Positions 51,777 to 60,447 of a stretch of 64,000 nucleotides of DNA are shown here, piece by piece. Numbering within the stretch: the stretch's first letter is position 1; every line of letters starts with the position of its first letter. This DNA is from Streptomyces canus 299MFChir4.1 (GTDB lineage: Bacteria; Actinomycetota; Actinomycetes; Streptomycetales; Streptomycetaceae). The notes beneath the pieces were generated by a model that worked only from the letters and a program-made list of their open reading frames with translations, was not told the origin of the DNA and did no database searches. The stretch covers positions 416,593-480,592 of the forward strand of contig NZ_KB911584.1 in NCBI RefSeq assembly GCF_000383615.1. The letters are read 5' to 3'. Both the position numbers and the translations under genes were made by a program.

Positions 51777-52073
51777 ATGACCACCCTCCACCACGAGCAC
51801 GCCTCCCACTCGCACACGCACGGCTCGGACTGCGGACACACCGAGGTGCCGCACGAGGACCACGTCGACTACGCGCACGACGGGCACCTGCACCGCGAGC
51901 ACGAGGGGCACTGGGACGAGTGCGAGCCGGGCGGGCACGTGTCCCACGAGGAGCACGACCACCGGCACGGCCAGGACTGCGGACACGAGAGCGTGCTGCA
52001 CGGCGATCACGTCGACTACCTCCACGACGGCCACCGCCACGCCGCCCACGAGGGCCACTGGGACGACCACTGA
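51777..52073 (+). CDS. His/Asp-rich metal-binding protein with two internal repeats
   Basis: 98 aa; ATG at 51777 after GAAGGTGAG. About one quarter of residues are His, with many Asp/Glu and paired Cys. Two repeats of about 34 residues are visible: HGSDCGHTEVPHEDHVDYAH..HEGHWDE and HGQDCGHESVLHGDHVDYLH..HEGHWDDH, separated by CEPGGHVSHEEHDHR. Soluble, no signal peptide. It is likely to bind Zn, Ni or Co (inference from composition). Single-repeat versions of this HGxDCGHxxVxHxDHVDYxHDGHxH pattern are known to me in actinobacteria. No Zur or Nur box was recognised upstream. Confidence 0.8.
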   Translation: MTTLHHEHASHSHTHGSDCGHTEVPHEDHVDYAHDGHLHREHEGHWDECEPGGHVSHEEHDHRHGQDCGHESVLHGDHVDYLHDGHRHAAHEGHWDDH

Positions 52074-52121
52074 CCGGGGCGAGAACCGCCAAAGAAGCAC
52101 AGCACACAGCCGACAGGCACC

Positions 52122-52162
52122 GCCGACAGCTCCCCGCCGCATCCGCGTGGGGAGCTGTCGGC
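52122..52162. terminator. Terminator after the His-rich gene
   Basis: GCCGACAGCTCCCC pairs perfectly with GGGGAGCTGTCGGC, loop 13 nt, 48 bp beyond the stop. Confidence 0.75.
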
Positions 52163-52204
52163 CTATCGTGGGCCGGATCACGTTCACCGTTCCCCCTGGA
52201 CGAC

Positions 52205-52222
52205 ATACCGACCAGTCGGCAT
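52205..52222. promoter_or_regulatory. Candidate TetR operator upstream of the phosphotransferase operon
   Basis: ATACCGACCAGTCGGCAT, 39 bp upstream of the start codon. It contains the inverted arms CCGAC/GTCGG. The same ATACCGACC-R-GT core is found upstream of the convergent SDR operon (57625-57640). Confidence 0.65.
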
Positions 52223-52261
52223 GATGGTCCTTACCCGTTCACGCGCGCGTAAGGAGCCCCG

Positions 52262-53293
52262 ATGAGTCCCGACCATCCGCCAGGCCTCGATCTCGACCGG
52301 CTGCGCGGCCTGCTCGACCTGGAGCGGCCCGGCCTGGTGCAGGGCCCCCTGACCGGCCGGCTGATCGAGGGCGGACGGTCGAACCTGACGTACGCGGTGT
52401 CGGACGGCACCACGAAGTGGGTCGTACGGCGGCCCCCGCTCGGCCATGTCCTGGCCACCGCGCACGACATGAAGCGCGAGCACCGGGTCATCAGCGCCCT
52501 GCACCCAACGGACGTGCCGGTGCCGCGCCCGGTCCTGCTGTGCGAGGACGAGAAGGTGCTCGGATCGCCCTTCTACGTCATGGACTTCGTCGAGGGCACC
52601 CCGTACCGCACCGCCGACCAGCTCGCCCCCTTGGGCCCCGAGCGCACCCGTGACGCCGTGCTGTCCCTGGTCGACACCCTCGTCGAGCTGCACGCGGTGG
52701 ACCCCGCGGAGGTCGGGCTCGCGGACTTCGGGCGCCCGGAGGGCTTCCTGGACCGCCAGCTGCGCCGCTGGGGCAAGCAGCTGGACGCCTCCCGCAACCG
52801 CGACCTGGCCGGTATCGACGAGCTGCACGCGGCCCTCGGCCGCCACCTGCCGCAGTCCCCCGCCGCCACCGTCGTGCACGGCGACTACCGGCTCGACAAC
52901 GTCCTGATGGGCGATGACCGCATCAAGGCGATCCTCGACTGGGAGATGTCCACCCTCGGCGACCCGCTCACCGACCTGGGCCTGCTGGTGATGTACAGCC
53001 TGCCGCTGGGCATGCCCGAGTCCCCGGTCTCCACGACCGCCGAGGCCCCCGGCCACCCGGATCCGGCCGAACTGGTCGCGCGGTACGCCGAGCGCTCGGG
53101 CCGGGACGTCTCGGCGGTGTCCTGGTACACGGCGTTCGCCTGGTTCAAGCTCGCCGTGATCCTGGAGGGCATCCACTACCGCTACACCCTGGGCCAGACG
53201 GTCGGCGGCGGTTTCGACCGCATCGGCGACCTCGTCCCGGTCTTCATCCAGCACGGTCTGACCACGCTTCACGACGGCATCCAGGAAGGCTGA
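52262..53293 (+). CDS. ACAD10/11-type aminoglycoside-phosphotransferase-like kinase
   Basis: 343 aa APH/ChoK-family kinase. ATP lobe GGRSNLTYAVSDGTTKWVVRRPP (quoted as GRSNLTYAVSDGTTKWVV), catalytic loop H206-G-D208-YRLDN213 and Mg-binding D226 in ILDWEMSTLGDPLTDLG. Homologous to the N-terminal half of mammalian ACAD10/ACAD11 and to LvaA of levulinate catabolism, which phosphorylate 4-hydroxyacyl-CoA. ATG 52262 after AAGGAG. The acyl-CoA dehydrogenase gene follows at 5 bp, recreating the ACAD11 pair as two genes. Confidence 0.9.
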   Translation: MSPDHPPGLDLDRLRGLLDLERPGLVQGPLTGRLIEGGRSNLTYAVSDGTTKWVVRRPPLGHVLATAHDMKREHRVISALHPTDVPVPRPVLLCEDEKVLGSPFYVMDFVEGTPYRTADQLAPLGPERTRDAVLSLVDTLVELHAVDPAEVGLADFGRPEGFLDRQLRRWGKQLDASRNRDLAGIDELHAALGRHLPQSPAATVVHGDYRLDNVLMGDDRIKAILDWEMSTLGDPLTDLGLLVMYSLPLGMPESPVSTTAEAPGHPDPAELVARYAERSGRDVSAVSWYTAFAWFKLAVILEGIHYRYTLGQTVGGGFDRIGDLVPVFIQHGLTTLHDGIQEG

Positions 53294-53298
53294 TCCGC

Positions 53299-54522
53299 AT
53301 GGACTTCGCGTTCGACGCGCACACCGAGGAGCTGCGCGCCAAGCTGCTCGCCTTCATGGACGAGTACGTCTATCCCGCCGAGGCCGTCGCGGAGGAGCAG
53401 CGCGCCCAACTGGCCTCGCCGTGGGACACCCCGGCCGTGGTGGAGGATTTGAAGGCCGAGGCACGCAGGCAGGGGCTGTGGAACCTCTTCCTGCCCGACC
53501 CCGCGTACGGCGCGGGGCTGACCAACCTCCAGTACGCCCCGCTCGCCGAGATCACCGGCCGCTCCCCGCAGCTCGCGCCCACCGCGCTGAACTGCGCGGC
53601 GCCCGACACCGGCAACATGGAAGTTCTGAGCCAGTTCGGCGACGAGCGGCAGAAGAAGCAGTGGCTGGAGCCGTTGCTGGCCGGCGAGATCCGCTCGGCG
53701 TTCGCGATGACCGAGCCGGAGGTGGCCTCCTCGGACGCCACGAACATCACGACGTACATCGAGCGGTCCCCGGAAGGCACGGACGAGTACGTCGTCACCG
53801 GCCGCAAGTGGTACATCTCCGGGGCGATGAACCCGGACTGCAAGATCTTCATCGTGATGGGCAAGACCGACCCGGACGGCGAGGACATCCGCCGCCAGCA
53901 GTCCATGATCCTGGTGCCCCGCGACACCCCGGGCGTCACCGTCAAGCGGGCGATGCAGGTGTTCGGCTACGAGGACCACTACCACGGCGGCCACGCCGAG
54001 GTGATCTTCGACCACGCGCGCGTGCCGGCCTCGAACCTCATCGGCGAGGAGGGCGGCGGGTTCGCCATCGCCCAGGCCCGCCTCGGCCCGGGCCGGATCC
54101 ACCACTGCATGCGGCTGATCGGCATGGCCGAGCGGGCGATCGAGCTGATGTGCAGGCGAGCCGTCTCCCGCACGGCCTTCGGCAAGGCGCTGGCCCAGCA
54201 GGGCGTGGTCCACAACTGGATCGCCGACGCGCGCGTGACCGTCGAGCAGCTGCGACTGCTGGTCCTGAAGACGGCCTGGCTGATGGACACGGTCGGCAAC
54301 CGGGGCGCCCACACCGAGATCCAGTCCATCAAGATCGCCACGCCCCGCGCGGTGGTGGACATCATCGACCGGGCGATCCAGCTGCACGGCGCGGGCGGCC
54401 TCAGCCAGGACTTCCCCCTGGCCGAGCTGTACGCCGGCGCCCGCACGCTGATGATCGCGGACGGGCCGGACGAGGTGCACCAGCGCTCGCTTGCGCGACG
54501 GGAGCTGAAGAAGTACCTCTAG
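53299..54522 (+). CDS. Acyl-CoA dehydrogenase (ACAD10/11-like)
   Basis: 407 aa flavoenzyme. FAFDAHTEELRAKLLAFMDE N-terminal helix, SAFAMTEPEVASSDATN (FAD/substrate loop), GRKWYISGA, RMGLG-type LGPGRIHHCMRLIG, RTAFGKALAQQG, and QLHGAGGLSQDFPLAELYAGART followed by DGPDEVHQRSLAR (each quoted below 20 in part). Probably acts with the upstream kinase on 4-hydroxy- or branched acyl-CoA. Tight spacing (5 bp) indicates one operon. Convergent with tetR, 8 bp between stops. Confidence 0.93.
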   Translation: MDFAFDAHTEELRAKLLAFMDEYVYPAEAVAEEQRAQLASPWDTPAVVEDLKAEARRQGLWNLFLPDPAYGAGLTNLQYAPLAEITGRSPQLAPTALNCAAPDTGNMEVLSQFGDERQKKQWLEPLLAGEIRSAFAMTEPEVASSDATNITTYIERSPEGTDEYVVTGRKWYISGAMNPDCKIFIVMGKTDPDGEDIRRQQSMILVPRDTPGVTVKRAMQVFGYEDHYHGGHAEVIFDHARVPASNLIGEEGGGFAIAQARLGPGRIHHCMRLIGMAERAIELMCRRAVSRTAFGKALAQQGVVHNWIADARVTVEQLRLLVLKTAWLMDTVGNRGAHTEIQSIKIATPRAVVDIIDRAIQLHGAGGLSQDFPLAELYAGARTLMIADGPDEVHQRSLARRELKKYL

Positions 54523-54530
54523 GCGGCGCG

Positions 54531-55124
54531 CTACGGCCGCAGGGCTCGCAGGAGGAGGTCGGCCAGATGGTCGGCGACCTCCTGCGGGCCCATCGGGCCG
54601 TCGGGGCGGTACCAGGTCGACAGGTGGTGGACGGAGCCGAAGTGGTAGTCCACGACGAGGTCGGCCGGGGTCGCCTTCGAGAAGACGCCCGCCTCCTGGC
54701 CCTCCTCGATGAGTGCGCGGAAGCGCTCGTGGTACTTGCGCCGTTCGGCCCGCACCTGCTTGTTCTTCTCCGGGCTCAGGTGGTGCATCGAGCGGAAGAA
54801 GATCATCGCGTCGTCGAGGTTCTCGATCGTGGTGACCACGACGTCCGCGGCGGCGGCCCGCAGCCGCTTCTCGATCGGCTCGTCGGCGTTCGCGAGCGCG
54901 TCCAGGCGCTCCTGCTGGACGCGCAGCACGCGCGCGTACACCTCGTGCAGGAGGTCGTCCTTGGAGCCGAAGTAGTGGTACAGCGCCCCCTTGGTGACGC
55001 CGGCCGCCTCGACGATCTCCTGCACGGAGGTGCGGTCGTAGCCCTGCTCGGCGAAGAGCCGGGTGGCGGCGGCCAGCAGCCGCTGCGGGACGGGCGTACC
55101 GTCTCCGTCCGTCGTCCTGGGCAC
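54531..55124 (-). CDS. TetR-family regulator of the fatty-acid/hydroxyacid cluster
   Basis: 197 aa from the GTG at 55124 (AGGTGG upstream); longer in-frame extension to 55433 is an artefact of overlap with the ligase gene. HTH region: LLAAATRLFAEQGYDRTSVQEIVEAAGVTKGALYHYFGSKDDLL (quoted as FAEQGYDRTSVQEIVEAAG). The C-terminal domain is KstR2/FadR-like helical. Third gene of SDR-ligase-tetR; the two matching operators at the outer ends of the cluster make it the likely repressor of both operons. Confidence 0.92.
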   Translation of the reverse strand: MPRTTDGDGTPVPQRLLAAATRLFAEQGYDRTSVQEIVEAAGVTKGALYHYFGSKDDLLHEVYARVLRVQQERLDALANADEPIEKRLRAAAADVVVTTIENLDDAMIFFRSMHHLSPEKNKQVRAERRKYHERFRALIEEGQEAGVFSKATPADLVVDYHFGSVHHLSTWYRPDGPMGPQEVADHLADLLLRALRP

Positions 55125-55150
55125 TGTGCCGCCACCTGCCTTTCGAGAGG

Positions 55151-56818
55151 TCAATCGTTGTCGTGCGGTCGGGAACGGAGTTCCCGACGGAGGATCTTCC
55201 CACTGGCCGTCTTCGGCAACTCGGGCAGGATCTCCACCTGCCGCGGGTATTTGTAGGCCGCCAGTCTCTCCTTGCAGTACGCGGCGAGTGCATCGGGGTC
55301 GGTTTCGACACCCGGACGGAGGCTGATGTACGCCTTGACGGTCTCCCCTCGGTACCCGTCGGGCACCCCGACGACGGCCGCCTCGCGCACCGCCGGATGC
55401 GTGTACAGCACGTCCTCGACCTCGCGCGGCCACACCTTGAAGCCGGACGCGTTGATCATGTCCTTCTTGCGGTCGACGACGTAGAGCCAGCCCTGCGGGT
55501 CCATGAAGCCGATGTCACCCGTACGCAGCTCGCCGTCCGGGAAGGTCTCGGCCGTCGCGTCCGGCCGCCGCCAGTACCCGGGCACCACCTGCGGCCCGCG
55601 CACGACGATCTCGCCCTGCTCTCCGAACGGCACCTCGACGCCGCTCTCGTCGACGATCCGTACGACCGTGTCGGGCCCGGGCACCCCCACGGCGAGCGTC
55701 CCGGACACCGGGTCGACGGGCGCCTCCCGCTCCGGCGGCACGGACGCACAGGGCGCGGAGCACTCGGTCAGCCCGTAGCCGTTGCGGATGTACGGTCCGA
55801 AACCGGCCCGGAACTTCTCCACCAGGGCGGGCGGCAGCGGGGCCCCGCCCGAGGAGATGTTGACGAACGACGAGAAGTGCTCGCGGGTGACGTCCGGGTG
55901 GGCGGCCAGCGCCATGAACGCGGTCGACGGGCCGACCGTGTAGTGCGGCCGGTGCTCGGCGAAGGCATCCAGGACCACACCCGCCTCGAAGCGGTACGTC
56001 AGCACGAGCGTGCCCACGCTGTTCAGACACGCCCCGAGCTGGCAGACCATGCCGGTGATGTGGAACAGCGGTGCCAGGGCGTAGTACACGGGCGCCTCGG
56101 GCAACGCGAGCCCGGTCCGCTGCCGCTCGGCGTTGTACATGAGGTTGCCGTGCGTGTTGGTGGCGCCCTTGGGTGTGCCGCTGGTGCCGGAGGTGTAGCT
56201 GATCAGCGCGATGTCGCCGGGTGTGACGTCCCGCCCTTCGGGCGCCTTGTGCCCGGCCCGCGCGACCTCGACCAGGTCGTCGGCGTCCTCGGCCCGCGGC
56301 AGCCGCTCGAAGGTGAGCACGCGCGCGTCCCCGCGCGTCTGGAAGTCCAGCTCGCACCCGGTGAGCACCATCCGCACCGGCGAGCCGGCCGCCGTCTCCC
56401 GCAGATATGCCTCCCAGGCCCGGTCGGAGCAGATCAGCGCGGCCACCTCGCCGTCCCGCAGGACATGGCCGACCTCCCCCGACTTGTACATGGGGTTGAC
56501 GGGCACGACGACCGCGCCCGCCTTCCAGGCGCCGAGCAGCGCGAGCACGAACAGGGGCGAGTTCTGGAGCAGGATCGCCACCCGGTCCCCGCGCTCCAGA
56601 CCGCGAGCGGCGAGGTGCCCGGCGACGGAGTCGCTGAGCTCGTCGACCTCGCGGTAGCCGAGCCGCCCGTCGAAGTAGGCGAGGAAGGGTCGCTCGGGGG
56701 CCTCCGCGACGGCCCGCCGCAGGGCGTGCACCAGGGAGTCGTCGGGCTCGATCGGACCGCGCTGGGCCTCGCTGAGCAGGCCGAGCCAGGGCTTGGCCGC
56801 GTACCGGGACTCGCTCAT
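55151..56818 (-). CDS. Acyl-CoA ligase (AMP-dependent synthetase, FadD-like)
   Basis: 555 aa adenylate-forming enzyme. P-loop-like ISYTSGTSGTPKGATNTHGN, NGYGLTE, GELRTGDIGFMD, VDRKKDMINASGFKVWPREVED and C-terminal PKTASGKILRRELR with the catalytic Lys. ATG 56818 overlaps the SDR stop (ATGA) and follows GGAGGAGACCCG. It activates a carboxylic acid to its CoA thioester, presumably the substrate of the neighbouring dehydrogenase. Confidence 0.95.
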   Translation of the reverse strand: MSESRYAAKPWLGLLSEAQRGPIEPDDSLVHALRRAVAEAPERPFLAYFDGRLGYREVDELSDSVAGHLAARGLERGDRVAILLQNSPLFVLALLGAWKAGAVVVPVNPMYKSGEVGHVLRDGEVAALICSDRAWEAYLRETAAGSPVRMVLTGCELDFQTRGDARVLTFERLPRAEDADDLVEVARAGHKAPEGRDVTPGDIALISYTSGTSGTPKGATNTHGNLMYNAERQRTGLALPEAPVYYALAPLFHITGMVCQLGACLNSVGTLVLTYRFEAGVVLDAFAEHRPHYTVGPSTAFMALAAHPDVTREHFSSFVNISSGGAPLPPALVEKFRAGFGPYIRNGYGLTECSAPCASVPPEREAPVDPVSGTLAVGVPGPDTVVRIVDESGVEVPFGEQGEIVVRGPQVVPGYWRRPDATAETFPDGELRTGDIGFMDPQGWLYVVDRKKDMINASGFKVWPREVEDVLYTHPAVREAAVVGVPDGYRGETVKAYISLRPGVETDPDALAAYCKERLAAYKYPRQVEILPELPKTASGKILRRELRSRPHDND

Positions 56819-57588
56819 CGGGTCTCCTCCCACGTGCGCTGGAGGTGGTTCATGCCGGCCAGCCAGCGGTCGGGCTCGGCGGCCCGCGCCTGGTAGTACT
56901 CGGTGACCTCCGGATGCGGCAGGATCAGGAACCGGTCCTCCTCGATCCCCCGGAACAGGGCCTCGGCCACGTCCTCCGGTTCGACAGCGGTCGGCTTGAG
57001 CACCAGGTCCCCCGCGGTCCCTGCGGCCGCGAGCATGTCGGTCCGCACTCCCTGCGGGCAGATCGCGTGCACCTTGACCCCCCGGTGCCGGTACGTCAGC
57101 GACAGGTACTCGGCGAAGGCGTACGCCCCGTGTTTGGTGACGGCGTAGGGGGCGGCTCCGATCATGGTCAGCAGCCCGGCGGCGGACACGGTGGACACGA
57201 ACCGCCCGCTCCCCCGCTCCAGCCACCCGGGGAGCAGCGCGTGGGCGGCCCGTACATGGGCCATGACGTTGACGTCCCAGGAGGTGGCCCACCCGGTCTC
57301 GTCGAACGGCTCGTCGGCGTTGCCGCCCCCGAAGGCGACCCCGGCGTTGGCACAGTAGACGTCGACCACGCCGTTCAGGGCGTCAAGGGCGTCGGCGACC
57401 ACGGCGGAGGCGTCCCCGGCGACGGCGATCCCGCCGATCTCCTCGGCCACGGCCTTGGCCCGCCCGGCATCCAGGTCGTTGACGACGACCCGAGCCCCTT
57501 CGGCGGCGAACCGCCGCGCAAGCGCAGCCCCGATGCCACCTCCCGCTCCGGTGACGACCACTCCGGCATCGTGCAGGGCTTCCACCAT
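56815..57588 (-). CDS. Short-chain dehydrogenase/reductase
   Basis: 257 aa classical SDR. Cofactor motif VVTGAGGGIGAALARRF, D in VVNDLD (NAD/NADP selection), NAGVAFGG, catalytic Ser in STVSAAG and Y-x-x-x-K in YAVTKHG. ATG 57588 after AAGGAGACC. First gene of the minus-strand operon SDR-ligase-tetR, with an operator 37 bp upstream. It could oxidise a hydroxyacyl-CoA or related alcohol in the same pathway. Confidence 0.92.
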   Translation of the reverse strand: MVEALHDAGVVVTGAGGGIGAALARRFAAEGARVVVNDLDAGRAKAVAEEIGGIAVAGDASAVVADALDALNGVVDVYCANAGVAFGGGNADEPFDETGWATSWDVNVMAHVRAAHALLPGWLERGSGRFVSTVSAAGLLTMIGAAPYAVTKHGAYAFAEYLSLTYRHRGVKVHAICPQGVRTDMLAAAGTAGDLVLKPTAVEPEDVAEALFRGIEEDRFLILPHPEVTEYYQARAAEPDRWLAGMNHLQRTWEETR

Positions 57589-57624
57589 CGGTCTCCTTCG
57601 ACTACGGCTCGAATGCACGGCCAG

Positions 57625-57640
57625 ACTAACCGGTCGGTAT
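57625..57640. promoter_or_regulatory. Candidate TetR operator upstream of the SDR operon
   Basis: Minus-strand ATACCGACCGGTTAGT; shares ATACCGACC-R-GT with the site at 52205-52222 at the opposite end of the cluster and lies at a similar distance (37 bp) from the start codon. Confidence 0.65.
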
Positions 57641-57766
57641 GGTGGAAGGAAGAGTGAGCTGGTTGCCCTAGGGGCGCGGGGTTGTATCAATGTGCGGCTC
57701 CGCCGCGTGGGCGCGACCAGCCACGACGCACCCGCCCCCTGCCCACCACCCGCGGGAGCACCTAAC

Positions 57767-59008
57767 GTGCACTGCATGCGCCTATCCAGACGAACCCTAC
57801 TGGCAGCAGCAACGGCAACGGCGTCACTGACCTCCGCACCCCCCGCTCAGGCAGCCCACCCCCACAGACGAACCGGTTTCGAGAACCTCGCCGCATCCGG
57901 CTACGCACAGCTCCAAGGCCAACGCGTCGGGATCGTCACCAACCCCACCGGCGTCACCCGAGACGTCCGCCACATCGTCGACGTGATGCACGCCGACGAA
58001 AGAGTGAACCTGGGGGCCGTCTTCGGCCCCGAACACGGCTTCCGCGGCACCGCGCAAGCGGGCGGCTCCGAGGGCCGCTACGACGACCCCGCGACCGGCC
58101 TGCCCGTCTACGACACCTACCTGAAGAGCGGCCAGGCCCTCGCCGACATCTTCGCCGCCTCCGCCGTGGACACGATCGTCTTCGACATCCAGGACGTCGG
58201 CGCACGCTTCTACACGTACGTCTGGACCCTGTACGACTGCATGGAGGCGGCCCAGCTCGCCGGAAAGCGCTTCGTCGTCCTGGACCGCCCGAACCCGGTC
58301 ACCGGCCGTGCGGCCCAAGGCCCGGTCCTGCACCGGGAGTTCGCGACCTTCGTGGGCCGGCAGCCCATCTCCCAGGCGCACGGCATGACCGTCGCGGAGC
58401 TGGCCCGTCTCTTCAACGGCGAGTTTCTCACCGCCCCCGTCCCCCTGGACACGGTCCTGATGACGGGCTGGAGGCGGTCGGAGTTCTACGACGCCTGGGA
58501 CCTGCCCTGGGTCCCGCCGAGCCCGAACATGCCGACCCCGGACACGGCCCTGGTGTACTCAGGCACCTGCCTCTTCGAGGGCACGAACCTCTCGGAGGGC
58601 CGTGGCACCACCCGCCCCTTCGAACTGCTGGGCGCCGAGGGCCTGGACGGCCGCTGGGCCGCGGCCGCGAACGAACTCGGCCTTGCGGGCGTGCACTTCA
58701 GGGAGGCCTACTTCGCCCCCACGTTCTCCAAGTTCCAGGGGAAGACGATCGGCGGCATCCAGATCCACGTCCACGACAGGCCCGCGTACGACCCCGTCCG
58801 CACCGGCATCGCCCTGCTCGTGACCGCCAAGCACACCTGGCCCGGGTTCGGTTGGCGCGCGGACAACTGGATCGACAAGCTCACCGGCTCGACCCGGGTC
58901 CGCACGATGATCGACGCCGGCGCGAGCACCGACGAGGTCATGGCGGGCTGGCGGGAGGAGCTGGGCGCCTTCCGGCGGGTTCGGAAGAACTACCTCCTCT
59001 ACAGATGA
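57767..59008 (+). CDS. NamZ-type exo-beta-N-acetylmuramidase (DUF1343), Tat-exported
   Basis: 413 aa from the GTG at 57767 (GGAG 8 nt upstream); the ATG at 57776 would lose three residues. Twin-arginine signal RLSRRTLLAAATATASL with cleavage near QAA-HPH. DUF1343 signatures: VGIVTNPTGVTRD, VFGPEHGFRGTAQAG, LPVYDTY, FDIQDVGARFYTYVWTL, VVLDRPNPVTG and SPNMPTPDTALVYSGTCLFEGTNLSEGRGT (quoted as FEGTNLSEGRGTTRPFEL). NamZ releases MurNAc from peptidoglycan fragments; cell-wall recycling outside the cell is likely. It may be monocistronic. Confidence 0.92.
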   Translation: MHCMRLSRRTLLAAATATASLTSAPPAQAAHPHRRTGFENLAASGYAQLQGQRVGIVTNPTGVTRDVRHIVDVMHADERVNLGAVFGPEHGFRGTAQAGGSEGRYDDPATGLPVYDTYLKSGQALADIFAASAVDTIVFDIQDVGARFYTYVWTLYDCMEAAQLAGKRFVVLDRPNPVTGRAAQGPVLHREFATFVGRQPISQAHGMTVAELARLFNGEFLTAPVPLDTVLMTGWRRSEFYDAWDLPWVPPSPNMPTPDTALVYSGTCLFEGTNLSEGRGTTRPFELLGAEGLDGRWAAAANELGLAGVHFREAYFAPTFSKFQGKTIGGIQIHVHDRPAYDPVRTGIALLVTAKHTWPGFGWRADNWIDKLTGSTRVRTMIDAGASTDEVMAGWREELGAFRRVRKNYLLYR

Positions 59009-59096
59009 AGCCGTCGAGTACGGATGGGCCGTCGAGTATGGCCAACTTCGCCCGGTAGCAGGACGATACGCACCACTACGGGGGACGAGGTGGTCG

Positions 59097-60413
59097 GTGA
59101 TGGCGGATCCGGCGATGAGTGTGACGCCGTACTGGGAGCTGACGTTCGACGCGGACGGGGATCCGGATCCCGGCCGGCGGGACCGGCTGCTCGCGGAGAC
59201 GGTGGACCGGGGGGTCAGGGACCTGGTCTTCCTCTCGCACGGCTGGAACAGCGACCGCTCGGCGGCGACCCGGCTCTGCAACCGCTTCTTCGAGCCGTTC
59301 CCGGAGCTCGCGCCGACGGCGGGGCTCGGGTACGTGGGGGTCGTATGGCCGTCGATGCGGTTCTCGGACGAGCCGATCCCGGACTTCCCGCGGGCGGTGG
59401 CCGCCGAACTTCCGCCGCGTCCGGTGCTCGACAAGGACACCCGGCACGCGCTGCTCGAAACCTTCCCGGGCCGGGCCACCGTGATCGACCGGCTGGCCCG
59501 GTTGCTGGACCAGCAGCCGCGTGCGGAAGCCGAGTTGGAGGAGTTCGGACGCCTGGTGCGGATGCTGGTGGAGGTCGTGCCGCCGGGGCCGCAGGCGCTG
59601 TTCGCGGCGGACACGCTGGCGGAGGGGGTGCCGCAGGACGAGCCGGAGATCTTGGCCGGGTCGGCGGCGGCGGTGTGCGAGGAGTTCGCTCAGGCCCTCA
59701 CCCATCTCGAATCGCCCGGCGGGGCACAGGAGTTCACGATCCCCAACCCGTGGGACGGGGCGCACGAACTGCTGCGGCAGGGGACGTACTACGCGATGAA
59801 GCGGCGCGCGGGCACGGTCGGCGAGCGCGGGCTCGGCCGGGTGGTCGGGCAGCTCGCGCAGGCGGCGCCCGGGGTGCGGGTGCACCTCGTGGGGCACAGC
59901 TTCGGCGCGCGGCTGGTGTCGTTCGCCCTGCGCGGGCTCCCCCAAGGGGTGCGCACGGTCAAGTCCGTCACGCTGCTCCAAGGAGCCTTCTCGCACTACG
60001 CGTTCGCGACCCGGCTGCCGCACGACGCACGGGCGGGAGGGGTGCTCCAGGGCCAGCAGAACCGCGTCGACGGGCCGTTGGTGTGCTGTTACTCCAGCCA
60101 TGACTCGGCTCTCGGCACCCTGTATCCGCTGGCCTCGCGGATGGCGGGCGACGCCCAGGGTGTCGCGGCCTTCGACATCGGCCGGACGCTGGGCCCCAAG
60201 TGGGGTGCCATGGGGCACGACGGGGTGCAGGCCGTGCCGGGTACGGCGTCCCTGAAGCTCGCCGAGGCCCTGGCGAAGCTGCCCGTGAAGGGCTGCGTGA
60301 ACGTCGACGCGGCCGCCGTCGTCAGACGGGGCGGGCCACCCGCGGGAGCACACAGCGACATCTGCCACCGCGAGCTGGCCCGGCTGGTGCTGGCGGCGGG
60401 CCGTATCCACTGA
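59097..60413 (+). CDS. Alpha/beta-hydrolase-fold serine hydrolase (lipase-like)
   Basis: 438 aa. Nucleophile elbow G-H-S268-F-G (numbered from the GTG at 59097); oxyanion region VFLSHGWNSDRSAATR near residue 44; YSSHDSALGTLYP may carry the acidic residue and ICHREL the His. Start GTG 59097 or ATG 59100; GAGG lies 6-9 nt upstream. No signal peptide, so cytoplasmic. The family is one often annotated as serine-threonine or lipase-like in Streptomyces; substrate unknown. Confidence 0.82.
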   Translation: MMADPAMSVTPYWELTFDADGDPDPGRRDRLLAETVDRGVRDLVFLSHGWNSDRSAATRLCNRFFEPFPELAPTAGLGYVGVVWPSMRFSDEPIPDFPRAVAAELPPRPVLDKDTRHALLETFPGRATVIDRLARLLDQQPRAEAELEEFGRLVRMLVEVVPPGPQALFAADTLAEGVPQDEPEILAGSAAAVCEEFAQALTHLESPGGAQEFTIPNPWDGAHELLRQGTYYAMKRRAGTVGERGLGRVVGQLAQAAPGVRVHLVGHSFGARLVSFALRGLPQGVRTVKSVTLLQGAFSHYAFATRLPHDARAGGVLQGQQNRVDGPLVCCYSSHDSALGTLYPLASRMAGDAQGVAAFDIGRTLGPKWGAMGHDGVQAVPGTASLKLAEALAKLPVKGCVNVDAAAVVRRGGPPAGAHSDICHRELARLVLAAGRIH

Positions 60414-60447
60414 CCCGCCGCCAACAGCCGTACGTCCGCCGGTACTT

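Noticed and set aside
55125..55433. N-terminal extension of the TetR protein
   Set aside because: The extra 103 codons overlap the ligase gene and are Arg/Gly-rich; TetR proteins start close to their HTH and the GTG at 55124 has an RBS.
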